Below are positions 17,324 to 25,559 of a stretch of 40,893 nucleotides of DNA, piece after piece. The notes under the pieces are model-generated. The model did not search any database, was not told the origin of the DNA, and worked only from the letters and a program-made list of their open reading frames with translations. Position numbers and translations under genes: made by a program. Numbering within the stretch: the stretch's first letter is position 1; every line of letters begins with the position of its first letter. The stretch comes from Rhodanobacter fulvus Jip2 (GTDB lineage Bacteria > Pseudomonadota > Gammaproteobacteria > Xanthomonadales > Rhodanobacteraceae): the NCBI RefSeq assembly GCF_000264315.1, contig NZ_AJXU01000067.1:1-40893 (forward strand), read 5' to 3'.

Positions 17324-18337
17324 TCAGCTCCCGGTCTTCCAGTCCGCCGGGGCTTCCGTGGCGATGCCGGCGTTGCGCAGGGCGGCCAGCATCAGGCTCA
17401 TTTCGCTGCCACCGTTGCGGGCCAGGGTCAGCAGGTGCTGGGCCACGGCGGGGTCGGTTTGCGCGCGGGCGGAGAGGGCGGCGAAGTTCTGCACCTGCCA
17501 GATCAGGTTGCGCCGGGCGTGGCGGGCGTCGTCCTGCTGGGCGGGGTCGTCGGCCAGGGTTTCGCGCAAGTGCAGACCCAGCGAGCGGGCCAGCGGGCTG
17601 GAGCCCCACTCCAGCACCTTGCCCAGTTTCAGGCAATCGGCCTTCAGCGCGGCATCGCCGGCCGCGCCTTCGCACAGTTTGGCGGTGGCGGGCAGGTTCG
17701 GTTGCGGCTGGGCGCGGGCGCTGCCAAACGTCATCATCACCTGCAGGCCGGCGGCGCCAGCGGTGTCCTTCGGGTCCAGCGTGGCGGCCGGTGGCGGCAG
17801 CACGGCGATGGTGCTGGCGAGCGCCTTGAGGCTGATGCCGGCGTAATCGTCATACAGCGTCGCGCCGGCGGCGCGGGCCAGATCCTGGCGCGCCTCGTCG
17901 TCGTGCAGCCGGCGCTGGTCGTCGCCGAGTTTGAGCAGCCAGACGGCGGCATTGTCGGGCGCCTTGGCCTGCAAGGCGGCCAGCGCCTCGCTGTTGGGGC
18001 AGGCATCGGCCTTGGCGTCGCAATCGGCCAGGCGCACCCAGTCGGTGGCCGGGCCCGCATCCTGCGCCTGCGCCGCACGGTCGATCAATGCGTGGAAGCT
18101 GTTGTACTTCGGCTGGTTGGGCAGCGGCCGCGCCAGCAGGGCGGCGCCCAGCAGCGGCAAGGCGTCGGCGCGCGGCGCCAGCACGCTGACCAGGTCGCGC
18201 TGGAAACCGGCCAGCGCCTTGTCGCGGGCCACATCGGCCTGGTGGTTTGTCGCGGGCTTTGGATGGCGAGCGGCCCACGCCGGCGCCGCCATCGTGGTCA
18301 GTGCGCAAGCCAGCCATACATGGCGCAATCCGCGCAT
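17324..18337 (-). CDS. exported protein of unknown function, 337 aa
   Basis: The protein starts with a clear signal peptide (ACALTTMAAPAWA-AR, cleavage near residue 22). It continues as a helical, Ala/Leu-rich chain with possible repeat-like helices. Conserved-looking points are four Cys residues in pairs (DCDAKADAC near residues 103-111, KLCEGAAGDAALKADC near 220-235). These may form disulfides, as expected for a periplasmic protein. The pattern of short helices recalls TPR/Sel1-like folds but I cannot assign it. The ATG has GGAG six bases upstream. The gene is divergent from the small membrane-protein gene at 18498. Function is unknown. Confidence 0.72.
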   Translation of the reverse strand: MRGLRHVWLACALTTMAAPAWAARHPKPATNHQADVARDKALAGFQRDLVSVLAPRADALPLLGAALLARPLPNQPKYNSFHALIDRAAQAQDAGPATDWVRLADCDAKADACPNSEALAALQAKAPDNAAVWLLKLGDDQRRLHDDEARQDLARAAGATLYDDYAGISLKALASTIAVLPPPAATLDPKDTAGAAGLQVMMTFGSARAQPQPNLPATAKLCEGAAGDAALKADCLKLGKVLEWGSSPLARSLGLHLRETLADDPAQQDDARHARRNLIWQVQNFAALSARAQTDPAVAQHLLTLARNGGSEMSLMLAALRNAGIATEAPADWKTGS

Positions 18338-18421
18338 GGTGCTCTCCAGACAAACAAAGTCCCCAGCTTAACGCCTGAATCTTAAGCGCGGCTGATCGCA
18401 CGGTTTGCACGGCGGGCGCGC

Positions 18422-18451
18422 TTGCGCGAGGCTTGGCGGTACGAATATGGC
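18422..18451 (+). promoter_or_regulatory. possible sigma-70 promoter for the small membrane protein
   Basis: TTGCGC (18422-18427) and TATGGC (18446-18451) are separated by 18 bp and would start transcription near 18458, leaving a 5' leader of about 40 bases. Both hexamers are imperfect, so this is only a candidate. Confidence 0.3.
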
Positions 18452-18497
18452 CGTCTGTTCAGCGCGAAGGCGCAGCGGCAACCCAAAGGAGACCGCC

Positions 18498-18692
18498 GTG
18501 AGTCAATTTCCCACATGGGCCGACGGTGCGCCGTGGTTCGCCGGCTGGGGCACGCTGGCGTTGATCAACGCCGCCCTGGCACAAGGCAAGAACCGCAGCG
18601 GCCTGCTGTGGTTCCTGCTGTCGCTGGTACTCGGACCGCTGGCGACCCTGGTGCTGGTATTGCTGCCCAAAGTGCGATCAAAGATGTTTTGA
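18498..18692 (+). CDS. small membrane protein, 64 aa
   Basis: The GTG at 18498 is preceded by AAAGGAG with good spacing (18485-18491), which favours it over an in-frame upstream ATG at 18405. The protein has two hydrophobic segments (WFAGWGTLALINAALAQ near residues 12-28 and GLLWFLLSLVLGPLATLVLV near 34-53) joined by a basic GKNRS turn. The C-terminus is basic (PKVRSKMF). Small proteins with a WFLL..LGPLA second helix are common in bacteria and mostly uncharacterised. I cannot assign a role. It converges with speE across a hairpin repeat. Confidence 0.7.
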   Translation: MSQFPTWADGAPWFAGWGTLALINAALAQGKNRSGLLWFLLSLVLGPLATLVLVLLPKVRSKMF

Positions 18693-18769
18693 GCGCATCT
18701 CGGCGCGACGCGGCGCATAAACGCGCGATGCATAAGAGCCGTAACCGCCGAACCTCAGCGCCAGATCAA

Positions 18770-18937
18770 GCCGTAATACCCTCTCCCCTTGGGGAGAGGG
18801 CAGGGGAGAGGGGACACGCCGCGGGAAAGCCCCACCGAAGCGCTGTCCACGACGTCGAAAAGCCACGCCAATCCGCTCCCCGCAAGCACCGGCCCCTCTC
18901 CTGTGTCCTCTCCCCAAGGGGAGAGGAGGTCACGGTG
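18770..18937. repeat. two-hairpin repeat unit, inverted orientation
   Basis: This is the reverse-oriented relative of the unit at 16946-17177. It starts GCCGTAATA and ends TCACGGTGC, with hairpins at 18779-18800 (TT loop) and 18907-18926 (AA loop). It fills most of the 302-bp convergent gap between the small membrane-protein gene and speE, and could serve as a 3' end structure for both. Confidence 0.8.
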
Positions 18938-18994
18938 CCTTTGAGCTTTTCCGTCTCTCGATAAGGCAGGAACAGGCCGCGGGGAAGCTATCCC

Positions 18995-19849
18995 TTACTC
19001 CCCCAACTCCTCGCGCATGAACTCCGGCTGCGCCAGCGCGCCCTTGTGCACGTCGGCGTTGTAGTAGCGGGTGGGGAAGTTCTTGGCGGCGGCGCCGCGC
19101 TCGCGGAAGCCGGACAGGTCGCCGCCCTTGCGCGCCATGGTGCAGCTCCACCAGCCGGTGGGGTAGCACGGCTGCGGGAACGGCAGCGTCTTCACCGCGC
19201 TGAAGCCCGAGGTGCGCATGGCCGAGCGCATCGACTTGATCAGGTCCAGGTGCGCCAGCGGCGACTCGCTCTGCTGCACCAGCAGGCCGCCGTGGCGCAG
19301 CGCCTTGAAGCAGCTGGCGTAGAAGGCCACGTTGAACAGGCCTTCGGCCGGGCCCACCGGGTCGGTGGAGTCGACGATGATCAGGTCCAGCGAATCGGGT
19401 TCGGCGTCGGCCATGTACTTGATGCCGTCGATGAACAGCAGCTCGGCGCGCGGGTCGTTGTTGGCCTCGCACAGCTCGGGGAAATACTCCTCGGCCAGGC
19501 GCGTCACGCGCTCGTCGATTTCCACCTGCACCGCGTGCTCGACTTCCTCGTGCTTCAGCACCTCGCGCAGCGTGCCGCAGTCGCCGCCGCCGATGATCAC
19601 CACGCGCTTGGCGCGCGCATGGGTGAACAGCGCCGGGTGGGTCATCATCTCGTGGTAGAAGAAGTTGTCGCGCGTGGTCAGCATCACGCAGCCGTCGATC
19701 ACCATCAGGTTGCCCCAGTCGGTGGTCTGGTAGATCTCGATGTTCTGGAACGGGGTCTTCTCCGCGTGCAGCAGTTGCTCGGTGCGGAAACCGATGGAGG
19801 AACCGGAAGCCTGGTGGGCTTCGGTGAACCAGCTGAGCTGCTGCGACAT
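18995..19849 (-). CDS. speE: polyamine aminopropyltransferase (spermidine synthase)
   Basis: The 284-residue enzyme transfers an aminopropyl group from decarboxylated S-adenosylmethionine to putrescine. The nucleotide-binding loop is IIGGGDCGT (GGGD at residues 87-90). Glu110 follows the next strand, LFIDGIKYM gives Asp141, and the catalytic Asp160 is in IIVDSTDPVGPAEG. The N-terminus SWFTEAHQAS with TDWGNLMVIDG is typical of bacterial SpeE. The ATG at 19849 is preceded by AGGA and fits the family; an upstream in-frame start would add 28 non-conserved residues. It is divergent from speA, a partner in polyamine synthesis. Confidence 0.95.
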   Translation of the reverse strand: MSQQLSWFTEAHQASGSSIGFRTEQLLHAEKTPFQNIEIYQTTDWGNLMVIDGCVMLTTRDNFFYHEMMTHPALFTHARAKRVVIIGGGDCGTLREVLKHEEVEHAVQVEIDERVTRLAEEYFPELCEANNDPRAELLFIDGIKYMADAEPDSLDLIIVDSTDPVGPAEGLFNVAFYASCFKALRHGGLLVQQSESPLAHLDLIKSMRSAMRTSGFSAVKTLPFPQPCYPTGWWSCTMARKGGDLSGFRERGAAAKNFPTRYYNADVHKGALAQPEFMREELGE

Positions 19850-19887
19850 GGCGGGTGTCCTGGAGAACCGTGGGATGACGAGGCCGC

Positions 19888-19951
19888 CCATTGTAGCGGC
19901 AACGCCTGCGGGCCGCCGTGTCCCTATCGTCACGAGCCGCCATTACAATGG
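19888..19951. promoter_or_regulatory. mirrored TACAAT boxes between speE and speA
   Basis: CCATTGTA (19888-19895) and TACAATGG (19944-19951) form an inverted repeat. Each presents a TACAAT -10-like hexamer, one facing speE and one facing speA. No good -35 hexamer is seen at 16-18 bp on either side, so the promoter call is tentative; an operator is another possibility. Confidence 0.4.
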
Positions 19952-20101
19952 CCGCTGGCATCCGGGCGCAGAACGCGCTGGTGCCGACAAGCCCGATCGG
20001 CCCCGCGGCGTGCGAGGCTTCCGGTCGTACGGGCCTGGTGGTTGCACCGAAGTATTCCGTCAAGGTCCGCCGCTGCGACGATCATCCGTGGAAACGTGGC
20101 C

Positions 20102-20124
20102 CGCGACGGCAAGATACCGTCGCG
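20102..20124 (+). promoter_or_regulatory. leader hairpin upstream of speA
   Basis: CGCGACGG and CCGTCGCG form a perfect 8-bp stem with a CAAGATA loop. It ends 10 bases before the AGGAGA ribosome binding site (20135-20140). If speA starts at the TACAAT box near 19944, the leader would be about 190 bases. A regulatory role is inferred only from position and stability. Confidence 0.45.
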
Positions 20125-20148
20125 CCGGCTGCACAGGAGATGACATCG

Positions 20149-22038
20149 ATGGCGAAACAGTGGACTACCGACGACGCCCGCCACACCTATGCCGTGCCGC
20201 ATTGGGGCGGGGGCTACGTGGACGTGAGCGCCGACGGCGAAATGGTGATGCAGCCGCGCGGCCCCGGCGGCCCCGCACTGTCGCTGCCGGCGATCGTGGA
20301 GCGCGCCCGCGCCGACGGCCTGCGGCTGCCGCTGCTGGTGCGCTTTCCCGACATCCTGGCCGACCGGCTGGCGCACATGCAGGCCGCGTTCGCCAAGGCC
20401 ATCGGCGACTGGGATTACGCCGGCGGCTACACCGCCATCTACCCGATCAAGGTCAACCAGCAGCGCGGCGTGGCCGGCGAACTGGTGGCCGCCGGCACCC
20501 ACGGTTTCGGTCTGGAAGCGGGTTCCAAGCCCGAGCTGATGGCGGTGCTGGGCATGGCGCGGCCCGGTTCCATCGTTATCTGCAACGGCTACAAGGATCG
20601 CGAATACATCCGCCTGGCGCTGATCGGCCGCAAGCTGGGCCTGCGCGTGCATATCGTGATCGAGAAACTGTCCGAGCTGGACCACGTGTTCAGTGAGGCC
20701 AAGGCGCTGGGCGTGGAGCCGCTGCTGGGCGTGCGCGTGCGCCTGGCCTCCATCGGCGCGGGCAAGTGGCAGAACACCGGCGGCGACAAGGGCAAGTTCG
20801 GCCTGTCGCCGAACCAGGTGCTGACGCTGATCCAGCGGCTGGACGCGGCCGGCCTCAAGCACACGCTGAAGCTGCAGCACTTCCACATGGGTTCGCAGAT
20901 TTCCAACGTGCGCGACATCGCCAACGGCATGCGCGAGGCCACGCGGTATTTCGTGGAGCTGAGCCGCATGGGCGTGCCGCTGGACATCGTCGACGTGGGC
21001 GGCGGCCTGGGCGTGGATTACGACGGCTCGCGCTCGCGCAGCTACAACTCGATCAACTACTCCATCGAGCAATACGCCTCCACCATCGTGCAGTCGCTGT
21101 CCGAAGCCGCCGCGGCCGAGGGCCTGCCCGCACCGCATATCCTCACCGAATCGGGCCGCGCCATGACCGCGCACCATGCGGTGATGGTGGTCAACGTGAC
21201 CGAGGTCGAACAGGTGCCCGCCGGCACGATTCCACCCCCGGCGGCGGACGAGCCGATGGTGCTGCGGCACCTGCGCGAAATCTGGGCCGAACTCGATCGG
21301 CGCCCGCCGCTGGAGCTGTTCCACGAAGCCCAGCACCACCTGGCCGAAGGCCAGACGCTGTACGCGCTGGGCCAGCTGGCGCTGGCCGACCGCGCGCGGC
21401 TGGACGAGATGTATTACGCCGTGGCCAACGCGGTACGCACGCGGCTGCTGCCGGCCGAGCGCTCGCATCGTGGGGCGCTGGACGAGCTGGACGAAAAGCT
21501 GGTGGACAAATACTTCGCCAATTTCTCCGTGTTCGAGTCGATCCCGGACGTGTGGGCGATCGGCCAGATCTTCCCCATCGCGCCGATCGCACGGCTGGAC
21601 GAGGAGCCGACCCGGCGTGGCGTGATCGTCGACCTCACCTGCGACTCCGATGGTCGCATCGACCACTACGTCGATGCCGACGGCGTCGATGTGAGCCTGG
21701 CGCTGCACGCGTTGAAAGACGACGAAAGCTATCGACTGGGCATCTTCATGGTCGGCGCCTACCAGGAGACCCTAGGCGACATTCACAACCTGTTCGGCGA
21801 CACCGACGCGGTGAACGTGCGGGTGGAAGGCGACGGCTTCGTGTTCGCCCACCAGCGCCGCGGCGACACCACCGACCTGATGCTCGATTACGTGGGCTAC
21901 GATCTCGAAGCCCTGCGTCGCAGCTACCGCGAGCGCATCGCCGGTGCCGACGTGACCGGCGCCGAGGCCGATCAGCTCTACCGCATGCTCGATGGCGGCC
22001 TGACCGCATACACCTATCTGGCCGAAGACACGCATTGA
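20149..22038 (+). CDS. speA: biosynthetic arginine decarboxylase
   Basis: The 629-residue PLP enzyme converts arginine to agmatine, the first step of the arginine route to putrescine. The PLP lysine is Lys101 in [25 protein letters not shown] holds HMGS near residue 246, and [12 protein letters not shown] near 283-294 binds phosphate. Length and motifs match the fold-III SpeA family and exclude lysine or ornithine decarboxylases of the LysA type. The ATG at 20149 (MAKQWT) lies 8 bases after AGGAGA. An ATG nine bases earlier overlaps poorly with it. The frame is open further upstream but that segment shows no family similarity. The neighbour is speE, divergent. An agmatinase or deiminase gene is not in the window. 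Confidence 0.95.
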   Translation: MAKQWTTDDARHTYAVPHWGGGYVDVSADGEMVMQPRGPGGPALSLPAIVERARADGLRLPLLVRFPDILADRLAHMQAAFAKAIGDWDYAGGYTAIYPIKVNQQRGVAGELVAAGTHGFGLEAGSKPELMAVLGMARPGSIVICNGYKDREYIRLALIGRKLGLRVHIVIEKLSELDHVFSEAKALGVEPLLGVRVRLASIGAGKWQNTGGDKGKFGLSPNQVLTLIQRLDAAGLKHTLKLQHFHMGSQISNVRDIANGMREATRYFVELSRMGVPLDIVDVGGGLGVDYDGSRSRSYNSINYSIEQYASTIVQSLSEAAAAEGLPAPHILTESGRAMTAHHAVMVVNVTEVEQVPAGTIPPPAADEPMVLRHLREIWAELDRRPPLELFHEAQHHLAEGQTLYALGQLALADRARLDEMYYAVANAVRTRLLPAERSHRGALDELDEKLVDKYFANFSVFESIPDVWAIGQIFPIAPIARLDEEPTRRGVIVDLTCDSDGRIDHYVDADGVDVSLALHALKDDESYRLGIFMVGAYQETLGDIHNLFGDTDAVNVRVEGDGFVFAHQRRGDTTDLMLDYVGYDLEALRRSYRERIAGADVTGAEADQLYRMLDGGLTAYTYLAEDTH

Positions 22039-22075
22039 TCGCAAGCCCACGATTCACGCAACGCAGGAGCAACGC

Positions 22076-22876
22076 ATGACAAGTCTCAATGGCAAGGTTG
22101 CACTGGTCACCGGCGCGGCCAGCGGTATCGGCAAGGCAATCGCGGAGGTGTACGCCGAACGTGGCGCGAAGGTGGCGATCGCGGACATCCGCCAGGAGGC
22201 GGCCGATGCCGTGGCCGCGCAGATCAACGCGGCCGGCGGCACCGCCATGGGCGTCGCGATGGACGTGACCGACGAGGCCTCCGTCGATGCCGGCACCGAC
22301 CAGGTGGTGGCGGCGTTTGGCCGTCTGGACGTCCTTGTTTCCAACGCCGGCGTGCAGATCATCAACCCGATCGACCAGTTCGCCTACGCCGACTGGAAGA
22401 AGGTCATGGCCATCCATCTGGATGGCGGTTTCCTCACCACCCGCGCCGCGCTGCGCCACATGTACCGCAAGGACGAGCAGGGCCGGAGCCATGGCGGCAT
22501 TGTGATCTACATGGGCTCGGTGCACTCGCATGAGGCGTCGCGACTGAAGGCGCCGTACGTGGCGGCCAAGCACGGCCTGCTGGGCCTGGCGCGCACGCTG
22601 GCGAAAGAGGGCGCGCCGCACAACGTGCGCTCGCACGTGATCTGCCCGGGTTTTGTGCGCACGCCGCTGGTGGAGAAGCAGATTCCCGAGCAGGCCAAGG
22701 AACTGGGCATCAGCGAGGATCAGGTGGTCAGCGACGTGATGCTGAAGGACACCGTCGATGGCGTGTTCACCACGGTGGAGGACATCGCCCAGACGGCGCT
22801 GTTCCTGGCCACCTTCCCCAGCGCGGCGCTGACCGGCCAGTCGGTGGTGGTGAGCCACGGGTGGTTCATGCAGTGA
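22076..22876 (+). CDS. D-3-hydroxybutyrate dehydrogenase (SDR)
   Basis: The 266-residue SDR oxidises 3-hydroxybutyrate to acetoacetate with NAD+. TGAASGIG (12-19) binds NAD, NAG is at 90-92, and Ser148, Tyr161 and Lys165 form the catalytic set (YVAAKHG). The substrate-carboxylate residues known from the Pseudomonas enzyme are all present at a constant +6 offset where expected: Gln94, His150, Lys158 and Gln202 (EKQIPEQ). This makes the hydroxybutyrate assignment much firmer than a generic SDR call. GGAG lies six bases before the ATG. The stop overlaps the start of the patatin gene by four bases (GTGA), so the two are translationally coupled. Confidence 0.92.
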   Translation: MTSLNGKVALVTGAASGIGKAIAEVYAERGAKVAIADIRQEAADAVAAQINAAGGTAMGVAMDVTDEASVDAGTDQVVAAFGRLDVLVSNAGVQIINPIDQFAYADWKKVMAIHLDGGFLTTRAALRHMYRKDEQGRSHGGIVIYMGSVHSHEASRLKAPYVAAKHGLLGLARTLAKEGAPHNVRSHVICPGFVRTPLVEKQIPEQAKELGISEDQVVSDVMLKDTVDGVFTTVEDIAQTALFLATFPSAALTGQSVVVSHGWFMQ

Positions 22877-24042
22877 GCACCCCGTCGCTGGCCGAGACGG
22901 TAGCCCGCGATTACCGCACCGTCGCGCTGGTGTTGCAGGGCGGCGGCGCGCTCGGTGCCTACCAGGCCGGCGTGTTCGAGGCGCTGGACGAGGCCGGCCT
23001 GCAGCCGAACCGGCTGGCCGGCATCTCGATCGGCGCGCTGAACGCGGCGGTCATCGCCGGCAATGCGCCCGGGCAGCGGGTGGAACGGCTACGCGAATTC
23101 TGGGAGGCGATCTGCCGCCCGCCGCTGTGGCCGGATGTGCCGGTGCTGCCGTGGTTCGACGCGGTCGCCTGGCCCACGGCCTGGCTCAACGGCATGAGCG
23201 GCCTGGCCGCGTGGCGCGCGATGACCGAGGGCCAGGCCGGCTTCTTCCATCCTCGCCAGCCGCCGCCATACCTGGGCGCGCACGCCACGCCCGGCAGCGT
23301 GAGCTGGTACGACACCGCGCCGCTGCGCGCCACGCTGGAGCGGCTGGTCGATTTCGACCGCCTCAACGATGCGCGGACGATGCGTGTGGCGGTCGGCGCG
23401 GTGAATGTGCGCAGCGGCAACTTCGCCTATTTCGACAACCGCCGCGAGCGCCTGCGGCCCGAGCACTTCATGGCCTCCGGTGCGTTGCCGCCGGGCTTTC
23501 CCGCGGTGGAGATCGACGGTGAGTTCTACTGGGACGGCGGCATGGTCTCCAACACGCCGCTGTACGAGGTGCTCAGCGAGCGCCCCGGTTGCGACACGCT
23601 GGTGTTCCAGGTGGATCTGTGGAGCGCCCGCGGCGTGCCGCCGCGTGACCTCGCCGACGTGGCCGAGCGCAGCAAGGAAATCCAGTACTCCAGCCGCACC
23701 CGGCTGGTTACCGAATTCATGCGCCGCACGCAGGAACAGCGCCGGCTGCTGCACGACGTGATGGCGCTGGTGCCGGAAGACCGCCGCAACGATCCGGCGT
23801 ATCGCCATGCCGAAGCGCGCGCCGCCGAGGCACTGACCAACGTGATCCACCTGATCTACCAGGACCGGCCGCACGAAGGCCACTTCAAGGATTACGAATT
23901 CAGCACCGCCAGCATGCGCAGCCATTGGCAGAGCGGCCTGGACGACATGCGCCACACCCTGGCCCACCCGCACTGGCTGGCCGTGCCCGACCCCGAGCGT
24001 CCGTTCGTGACGCACGACGTGCATCGCAAAGGGACAAGCTGA
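22873..24042 (+). CDS. patatin-like phospholipase/acyl hydrolase
   Basis: The 389-residue protein has the patatin Ser-Asp dyad: oxyanion loop [11 protein letters not shown] (23-33), nucleophile Ser52 in [10 protein letters not shown], and Asp221 in YWDGGMVSN. The C-terminal third (about 260-389) is a DUF3734-like extension containing [14 protein letters not shown]. The GTG at 22873 overlaps the upstream stop and is the natural coupled start; another GTG 12 bases earlier is possible. Patatins hydrolyse acyl esters of phospholipids or other lipids. Coupling to 3-hydroxybutyrate dehydrogenase suggests that the substrate could yield hydroxyacyl products, for example polyhydroxybutyrate oligomers or acyl-CoAs, but this is inference from context. 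No signal peptide is seen, so it is likely cytosolic. Confidence 0.9.
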   Translation: MSTPSLAETVARDYRTVALVLQGGGALGAYQAGVFEALDEAGLQPNRLAGISIGALNAAVIAGNAPGQRVERLREFWEAICRPPLWPDVPVLPWFDAVAWPTAWLNGMSGLAAWRAMTEGQAGFFHPRQPPPYLGAHATPGSVSWYDTAPLRATLERLVDFDRLNDARTMRVAVGAVNVRSGNFAYFDNRRERLRPEHFMASGALPPGFPAVEIDGEFYWDGGMVSNTPLYEVLSERPGCDTLVFQVDLWSARGVPPRDLADVAERSKEIQYSSRTRLVTEFMRRTQEQRRLLHDVMALVPEDRRNDPAYRHAEARAAEALTNVIHLIYQDRPHEGHFKDYEFSTASMRSHWQSGLDDMRHTLAHPHWLAVPDPERPFVTHDVHRKGTS

Positions 24043-24054
24043 GGCGATTCAGCT
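24037..24054. terminator. possible shared hairpin between convergent stops
   Basis: AGCTGA-GGCGAT-TCAGCT has a 6-bp stem that contains the patatin stop codon on one arm and the SDR stop codon on the other. Only 6 bp separate the two genes. No T-run follows on either side, so terminator function is uncertain. Confidence 0.35.
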
Positions 24055-24804
24055 GTCGCGATGCACCTGCAAACCGGCCGCCGACTGGTTGACCGGCATC
24101 ACCTCGACCCGGTTGATGTTGAGGTGCGGGGGCAGGTTGGCGATCCACCAGATGGTGTCGGCGATGTCGCTCGCGGTGATCGGGTGCACGCCGGCATAGA
24201 GCTGGTCGGAGGCGGCCTGGTCGCCGCCGGTGCGCACCAGGGTGAATTCGGTCTCGGCCATGCCCGGCTCGATCGACGACACCCGCACGCCGGTGCCAAG
24301 CAGGTCCACGCGCAGGTTCTGCGAGAACTGGGTGACGAAGGCCTTGCTGCCGCCGTACACGTTGCCGCCGCGGTAGGCGTAGCTGCCGGAAATCGAGCTG
24401 ATGTTGACGATGGCGCCACGGCGTTCGATCAGCTGCGGCAGCAGCAGGTGGGTGATCGTGACCAGCGCGGTGACGTTGGTGTCGATCATCTGCTTCCACT
24501 GCGAAAGATCCGCCTGCTGCGCCGGTGCGGTACCCAGCGCCAGGCCGGCGTTGTTGACCAGCAGGTCGATGCCGGCAAAGGCCGGCGGCAATGCCGCGTG
24601 CGCCGCGCGCAGGGCGGCCTCGTCGCGCATGTCGAACGCGGCGATGTGCACGCGTTCGGCGCCGTGGCGTTCCACCAGTGGCTGCAGCCGCTCGGCGCGG
24701 CGGCCGCTGGCGATCACCCGCCAGCCACCGGCTACGAAGCGTTCAACGGCGGCGGCGCCGAAACCGGAGGTGGCGCCGGTGATCCATGCGGTCTTGGTTG
24801 TCAT
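24049..24804 (-). CDS. SDR oxidoreductase, YdfG-like
   Basis: The 251-residue short-chain dehydrogenase has TGATSGFG at 9-16, LLVNNAGLALG, a catalytic Ser in ISSISGSYAY and YGGSK for the Tyr/Lys pair. The MTTKTAWITGATSGFGAA start and NVYGGSKAFVTQFSQNLR segment resemble YdfG. YdfG is an NADP-dependent 3-hydroxy acid dehydrogenase acting on L-allo-threonine, serine and malonic semialdehyde. The SGRR after the second strand fits NADP rather than NAD. The precise substrate is not decided by sequence. It converges with the patatin gene and lies 29 bp downstream of the SPOR-domain gene on the same strand. Confidence 0.85.
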   Translation of the reverse strand: MTTKTAWITGATSGFGAAAVERFVAGGWRVIASGRRAERLQPLVERHGAERVHIAAFDMRDEAALRAAHAALPPAFAGIDLLVNNAGLALGTAPAQQADLSQWKQMIDTNVTALVTITHLLLPQLIERRGAIVNISSISGSYAYRGGNVYGGSKAFVTQFSQNLRVDLLGTGVRVSSIEPGMAETEFTLVRTGGDQAASDQLYAGVHPITASDIADTIWWIANLPPHLNINRVEVMPVNQSAAGLQVHRDS

Positions 24805-24833
24805 GAGCGAAAGCCTGGCCAGAAACGTGAAAC

Positions 24834-25559
24834 TCAGCGACCTTCCTTCAGGGCGATCGCGTTGATGCCCGCGCCGGCCAGCCGTTGCTTGGTCGATTCC
24901 AGGTCGGTGGCGGAGGGGAACGGGCCAAGCCGTACCCGATGGTAGGTCTGGCCGTTGACGCTGACGGTCTGCACGTTGGCGATGAAACCCTGCATCGCCA
25001 GCTTGGCTTTCAGGGTTTCCGCGTCGGCGGCGTTGGGGAACGCACCGACCTGCAACAGGTAGCCGCTGCCCGCTGCTGCTGCCGCTGGCGTGTTGCGCGG
25101 CGCGGCGACGACGTCTTCGCTGACCGCGGCGGGCGCATTCGGGTTGCTGGTTGGCGCCGTTGCCACCGGCGCGGCGCCGGCCGCCGCCTGCTGCTGGGCC
25201 TGCGTGGCCGCCTGCTGTTTCTGCAACTGCTCGGCGCGCGCCTGGGCGCTGATTTCGGCATCGGGGATGCGCACTTCGCGCTCCGACAACACCGAATAGA
25301 AATCGTATTGCGGCTTCTTCGGCGCGTCGTCGTTGCTACCCGTTTCGAGTACGCCCGGTTCGCTGGCGTGCTTGGCGGTGGCCTGCGGGTTGGCCTGCGG
25401 GCCTTCGGGTTTGTGCAGACTGGTGAGCAGGCTGCCGCGCAGCATCATCACCATCAGCACGGCGCCCACCAGCACGCCGACGATCGCGTAGCCCCAGGCG
25501 GGGAAGCCGCCTTTCTTGTTGCGCACGGCCTGCCGGCCCTTGCCCTTGCGTGTTGCCAT
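24834..25559 (-). CDS. SPOR-domain membrane protein (FtsN-like)
   Basis: The 241-residue protein has a basic cytoplasmic start (ATRKGKGRQAVRNKKGG) and one membrane helix near residues 22-40. A segment YDFYSVLSEREVRIPDAE follows, of the kind found in FtsN-like proteins. A Gln/Ala-rich linker (about 105-160) leads to a C-terminal SPOR domain (about 165-241, GYLLQVGAFPNAADAETLKA). SPOR domains bind denuded peptidoglycan glycans at division septa, so the protein probably localises to the division site. Whether it is FtsN itself or a paralogue cannot be settled. Its ATG overlaps the argS stop by one base (TAATG), giving a tight argS-SPOR pair. Confidence 0.88.
   Translation of the reverse strand: MATRKGKGRQAVRNKKGGFPAWGYAIVGVLVGAVLMVMMLRGSLLTSLHKPEGPQANPQATAKHASEPGVLETGSNDDAPKKPQYDFYSVLSEREVRIPDAEISAQARAEQLQKQQAATQAQQQAAAGAAPVATAPTSNPNAPAAVSEDVVAAPRNTPAAAAAGSGYLLQVGAFPNAADAETLKAKLAMQGFIANVQTVSVNGQTYHRVRLGPFPSATDLESTKQRLAGAGINAIALKEGR

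Noticed and set aside
19918..20148. 77-codon N-terminal extension of SpeA
   Set aside because: It has no family similarity, begins before the putative -10 box, and the ATG at 20149 has a good ribosome site.
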